A DNA stretch of 8,479 bases, taken from an uncultured Ruminococcus sp. (lineage in GTDB: Bacteria; Bacillota; Clostridia; UBA1212; UBA1255). Where the stretch lies: contig CACZOW010000074.1 of the NCBI GenBank assembly GCA_902782885.1, positions 1 to 8,479 of the forward strand, given 5' to 3'. Positions 5,671 through 8,479 of the stretch are shown here, piece by piece (positions within the stretch are counted from its first letter, which is position 1; each line of letters opens with the position of its first letter). The position numbers were made by a program, and so were the translations under genes. A model generated the notes under the pieces. It was not told where the DNA came from and did not search any database. It saw only the letters and a program-made list of their open reading frames with translations.

Positions 5671-7728
5671 TCATTTCACCACAAACGTGAACCGGCCGCC
5701 CGGAGCCGCTTCGCCGTCGGTGTAGAGGTTCAGGATGTTGCCCTCGTTTTCACCGATGAGGTTATTGTCGCACCATTTGAAACCGAACACCGGGGGATTG
5801 CCCACCTGCGGCATGCCCAGCATCTCGCGCGGAATGCGCAGCTGGATCACGTTTTTGCGCACGTAATACTCGACCTCGCCGACAGTCTCCCAGTCCCAGC
5901 CCCCTTTGGAGCGCTCCAGCACGGTGTGGTTCTCGTCGGCGGGAGTCACGCGGTTGACAACGAACTCGAACCCTTCCCAGTTCGCGTCGCCGGAGCTGCC
6001 GGTGTCAATGAACAGCCGCATCCAGCCTTCGTCCGTATACGGCGTGATCACGTCGGCCGTATCGGCGTAGAAGTAGATGAACCGGTCGTCGTACGCCACT
6101 TTGGCGGTTACGATATCGTTGCGCGCGGTGTTGTTCTTAAGCACTTTGTTGCCGTACCCCCGCGAGCCGTTCTGCTTGCTGCGGACCCAGGTGCTGTGGA
6201 CGTACGTGTTGTACGCGGGAATATCGTTCCACTGCGAGATCTTTCCGCCGATGTCGATGGTGGCCTTGCGATTAACGCTCTCCGCGGGCGTGACGCCCTT
6301 GAAGCGGCGGATATTTTCGCACAGCTGGTAATAGTAATAGTCCTTCATCACGCCGTTGCTGGGTTCGACGTCGCGGCTGTGTTCGGTGTCGCACTGGTCC
6401 ACCAGACAGTTCTTCAGCGTTGTGTCGCCGGCCCAGGTCTCCATGCGGATCGCCACCCACTCGTTCCAGCCGGTGACAAAGATGAACTCGGGATCCAGGC
6501 TGAGGGCGTAATCCCACTGCTGCTGGAAATTGAGCCCGTAGAACTTGGAGTCGGCAATGTTTTTGTCCACGGTGATCTTCTGACCGTCTTTATTGTACGT
6601 GTAGGAGTAATCGCCCTTGGCGTAGCTGCGGCCCATGACGTTGTAGCCGCTCATGGCGGTGATGACCTGCCGCTTGTAATCCGCGTTCTGCGCCACGCCG
6701 ACCGTGATCTGCTCCACGGTGCCGTCATCGTTTTTGTAAGAAGCCTGGGGGTACGTTGACAGCCAGCCCCAGTGGCCGACGGAGGTGGAATTGCCCTGCT
6801 TATTCATGAAATATGAACCGTCGTTCTCGCGCCACGTGAAGAATTTGCGGATCTCGCGGTCCGTGCCGGAGGAACCGAGCGAGCCCGGATAGCCCATCAT
6901 CAGCGGCTTGCCCTTCCAGTAGAACCACAGATCCTGGTACTTGCCCTGACTGTAAATATCTTTATACAGCTCGCGCATCTGCGTTGCCGCCCAGTCCACC
7001 GCGCCGAAGGGGAGCATGAACACGATCTGCGGAACGTTGACGCCTTCCTTCTTGGCTTCGGTGAAGGTCTCGAAAATGGCGGTGTAGGATTCTTTCCAGG
7101 TGAACGTGCCGTTGGTGTTGTCGAAGATTATGCAGTCGACGCCCGCGTCCGCCAGCAGTTCCGCCTGCTTCCGGAGCACGTATTTGTCCGCGGTGGAATA
7201 ATAACCGTATATCGGCTCATCCCAGAAATGATACCCGGTGTTGCCCTTCCAGAGCTTGTTTTTGAAGTCGTGCTTCACGGCTTCGGCCTCTTCCGGCGAA
7301 AGCGCGCTGAGGATCTGCGTTACGTTGCGGATGGAGGTCGAACGGCTGAGCTCTTCGTGCCAGTCCGAATAGAATATTCCCACGTAGCGGCCTTCGCGGC
7401 GATCGCCTACGGTCCCGCTGTATTCGGTGGAGGAGTACGAATCGCCTTTGAACGAAAGCGCCCGGCCAAGCGCATCCACGGCGGCGTACGTCTGAGGCTT
7501 TACGGCGTCAATGCTCTGCGCGGTCACCGGCAGCGCGAAGGCAACGTCGTACGCTTCTTCTTCGCTGAGCGGCGCGGCGGTGGGGACTTCCGGCTCAATG
7601 GTCGGTACTTCCGTGGGCAATTCCGTCGGCACCGGTTTTTCACCTACCTGGCAGGCGGTCAACGCGACGCACGCCAGCAGCGGCAGCACCGCGATACGCA
7701 GGAGCTTTTTCAATGTGTTTCTGTTCAT
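5671..7728 (-). CDS. Lipoprotein with GH71/GH99-like catalytic region and CBM9-like domain
   Basis: This 685-aa product is probably a surface glycan-active enzyme. The N-terminus is a lipoprotein signal: basic 7-11, hydrophobic 12-24, and a canonical LTAC lipobox with C26. Residues 31-53 are a Pro/Glu/Thr spacer. Residues about 113-476 resemble the GH71/GH99/WbsX-type barrel: YVGIFYSDWH (115-124), HFWDEPIYGYYSTAD (167-181), the VLRKQAELLADAGVDCIIFD strand (184-203) and VTGWNEW (418-424). E423 matches the first catalytic Glu of GH99 (NEWxE), but the second position is A426, so GH99 chemistry cannot be assumed. Residues about 487-684 look like a CBM9-type module: IDIGGKISQWND, AKVAYDDRFIYFYAD and WMRLFIDTGSSGD. 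The ATG at 7728 has AAAGGA about 9 nt upstream, and the gene ends at a strong terminator. The polysaccharide substrate is unknown; alpha-glucan or mannan would be family-based guesses. Confidence 0.75.
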   Translation of the reverse strand: MNRNTLKKLLRIAVLPLLACVALTACQVGEKPVPTELPTEVPTIEPEVPTAAPLSEEEAYDVAFALPVTAQSIDAVKPQTYAAVDALGRALSFKGDSYSSTEYSGTVGDRREGRYVGIFYSDWHEELSRSTSIRNVTQILSALSPEEAEAVKHDFKNKLWKGNTGYHFWDEPIYGYYSTADKYVLRKQAELLADAGVDCIIFDNTNGTFTWKESYTAIFETFTEAKKEGVNVPQIVFMLPFGAVDWAATQMRELYKDIYSQGKYQDLWFYWKGKPLMMGYPGSLGSSGTDREIRKFFTWRENDGSYFMNKQGNSTSVGHWGWLSTYPQASYKNDDGTVEQITVGVAQNADYKRQVITAMSGYNVMGRSYAKGDYSYTYNKDGQKITVDKNIADSKFYGLNFQQQWDYALSLDPEFIFVTGWNEWVAIRMETWAGDTTLKNCLVDQCDTEHSRDVEPSNGVMKDYYYYQLCENIRRFKGVTPAESVNRKATIDIGGKISQWNDIPAYNTYVHSTWVRSKQNGSRGYGNKVLKNNTARNDIVTAKVAYDDRFIYFYADTADVITPYTDEGWMRLFIDTGSSGDANWEGFEFVVNRVTPADENHTVLERSKGGWDWETVGEVEYYVRKNVIQLRIPREMLGMPQVGNPPVFGFKWCDNNLIGENEGNILNLYTDGEAAPGGRFTFVVK

Positions 7729-7762
7729 GCTGTTTTTCCTTTCGGTCTGACTGTTTGATCCA

Positions 7763-7768
7763 ATTATA
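7763..7768 (-). promoter_or_regulatory. Possible -10 element upstream of the lipoprotein gene
   Basis: A perfect TATAAT reads on the minus strand in the AT-rich 48-bp gap between the kinase and the lipoprotein gene. It would give a leader of about 28 nt containing the AAAGGA ribosome site. No recognisable -35 lies 16-18 bp upstream, where the kinase's last codons are, and there is no extended -10. The gene may therefore be read from the kinase promoter, this site, or both. Confidence 0.35.
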
Positions 7769-7776
7769 TTTATTAT

Positions 7777-8469
7777 TTATTCCAGAAGCCCGGCAAGCGA
7801 TGCCCAGACTTCGCCGGAGATCTCATCGATCCCGCGCATGTTGCCGTCCGCACCGGTGCAGGGGACAACATTGACGCCGCCGAACATCTCGGCGCAGGTT
7901 AGGTAGCCTTTGCGCACGGTCTCGAGCAGTTCGTTGTCCTTTTCGTACACGTCCGCTTTTTCGCCGCCTACATAGTCGCGGCGGCCTTTTTTGGCCACGT
8001 TGGCGCGGGATACGCTGACGGGCACGTCAAAAATAAAGAATATGTCGGGTCTGGGCACGCCCAGCACGTCGAATTCCAGCTCGAACAGCCATTTTATGTA
8101 CGTTTCCAGCGCGTTTTGCGGGTCTTCGCCGCGCTTTTTGGCTTCGAGCTGTACGCGGGAGCCCTGGTAGGCGGCATTGGCCATCGTGGAACGGTTCAGC
8201 AGGATCACGTCGTACGCGCCGGCGTCAAACTTTTCGAACGCTTTGACCCGGTCCATGGCATACCACAGCGACATCGAACGGACGTCAACGTCCGCGGCCG
8301 ATACGCTTCCGCTGCCGGACAGGAATACGCCGATCTGGGATCCGAAGAATGATTCGTAGCATGGGAAATCCAGCACGCCCACGCGTTTGCCGGCGGCTTC
8401 GAGGCGCGCTTTCAGCCGCGCGAACTGCACGCTTTTGCCGCTGCCGTCGATGCCTTCCAGCGCGATCAT
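7777..8469 (-). CDS. tmk: Thymidylate kinase (dTMP kinase)
   Basis: This cytoplasmic enzyme converts dTMP and ATP to dTDP in thymidine nucleotide synthesis. Residues 3-11 (ALEGIDGSG) and K12-S13 form the P-loop. DFPCYESFFGSQIGVFL (34-50) matches the FPxY...G..I..(Y/F)L region of one thymidylate kinase type. LWYAMDR (68-74) is the base-site helix. NRSTMANAAYQG (92-103) is the substrate motif, with Asn where many members have Asp in the DR pair. The segment from KKGRRDYVGGEKADVYEKD (160-178) covers the lid and the following charged helix. At 230 aa it is slightly longer than typical. The ATG at 8469 is only 10 nt from the window edge, with CAGG just 3-4 nt before it, and the frame stays open (HRL) to the edge. 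The true start may lie outside, as many family members have a few residues before the LIALEG-type strand. The stop is 48 bp before the downstream lipoprotein gene. Confidence 0.85.
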   Translation of the reverse strand: MIALEGIDGSGKSVQFARLKARLEAAGKRVGVLDFPCYESFFGSQIGVFLSGSGSVSAADVDVRSMSLWYAMDRVKAFEKFDAGAYDVILLNRSTMANAAYQGSRVQLEAKKRGEDPQNALETYIKWLFELEFDVLGVPRPDIFFIFDVPVSVSRANVAKKGRRDYVGGEKADVYEKDNELLETVRKGYLTCAEMFGGVNVVPCTGADGNMRGIDEISGEVWASLAGLLE

Positions 8470-8479
8470 CAGCCTGTGC

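Noticed and set aside
5926..6759. 277-codon plus-strand frame opposite the GH71/99-like gene
   Set aside because: It is antisense to a gene with clear domains, a ribosome site and a terminator; its Val/Ala/Asp-rich translation is typical of a shadow frame.

Overview
The window looks like chromosomal DNA from a moderately GC-rich, single-membrane Bacillota (Clostridia-type, probably uncultured). The evidence is the set of surface proteins carried on Pro/Thr-rich stalks, lipoproteins, a CotH-family kinase, barnase/barstar homologues and Shine-Dalgarno sites of Gram-positive type. The taxonomic call is an inference from gene families and style; no rRNA or tRNA is present to confirm it.

Left part, + strand (1-4711). 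The window opens in the C-terminal end of a surface protein with PKATDA repeats, a membrane anchor and a lysine tail. Next comes a two-gene unit: a barnase-family ribonuclease that is exported or membrane-tethered on a Pro/Thr stalk, and 19 bp later its barstar-family inhibitor. After a 54-bp AT-rich gap there is a tight three-gene set: an AqpZ-type aquaporin, a membrane-anchored CotH-like kinase whose start overlaps the aquaporin stop (ATGA), and a predicted lipoprotein of unknown fold starting 2 bases after the CotH stop codon.

Middle (4712-5670). This is a gene-free convergent region of about 960 bp, rich in repeats: three tandem 51/52-bp units each carrying a GGCCGC/GCGGCC stem, two inverted copies of a 43-bp hairpin element, three 20-bp tandem units plus one solitary related copy, and a strong rho-independent terminator serving the minus-strand genes.

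Right part, - strand (5671-8479). A thymidylate kinase is followed 48 bp downstream by a lipoprotein with a GH71/GH99-like catalytic region and a C-terminal CBM9-like domain, ending at the terminator.

At least five of the seven complete or partial genes other than barstar and the kinase encode exported or membrane proteins, so the region reads as a cell-envelope neighbourhood. The most distinctive items are the stalked barnase with a barstar whose interface residues differ from the classical pair, the aquaporin-CotH-lipoprotein operon, and the composite repeat region. I see no CRISPR array, transposase, phage gene or recognised defence island.
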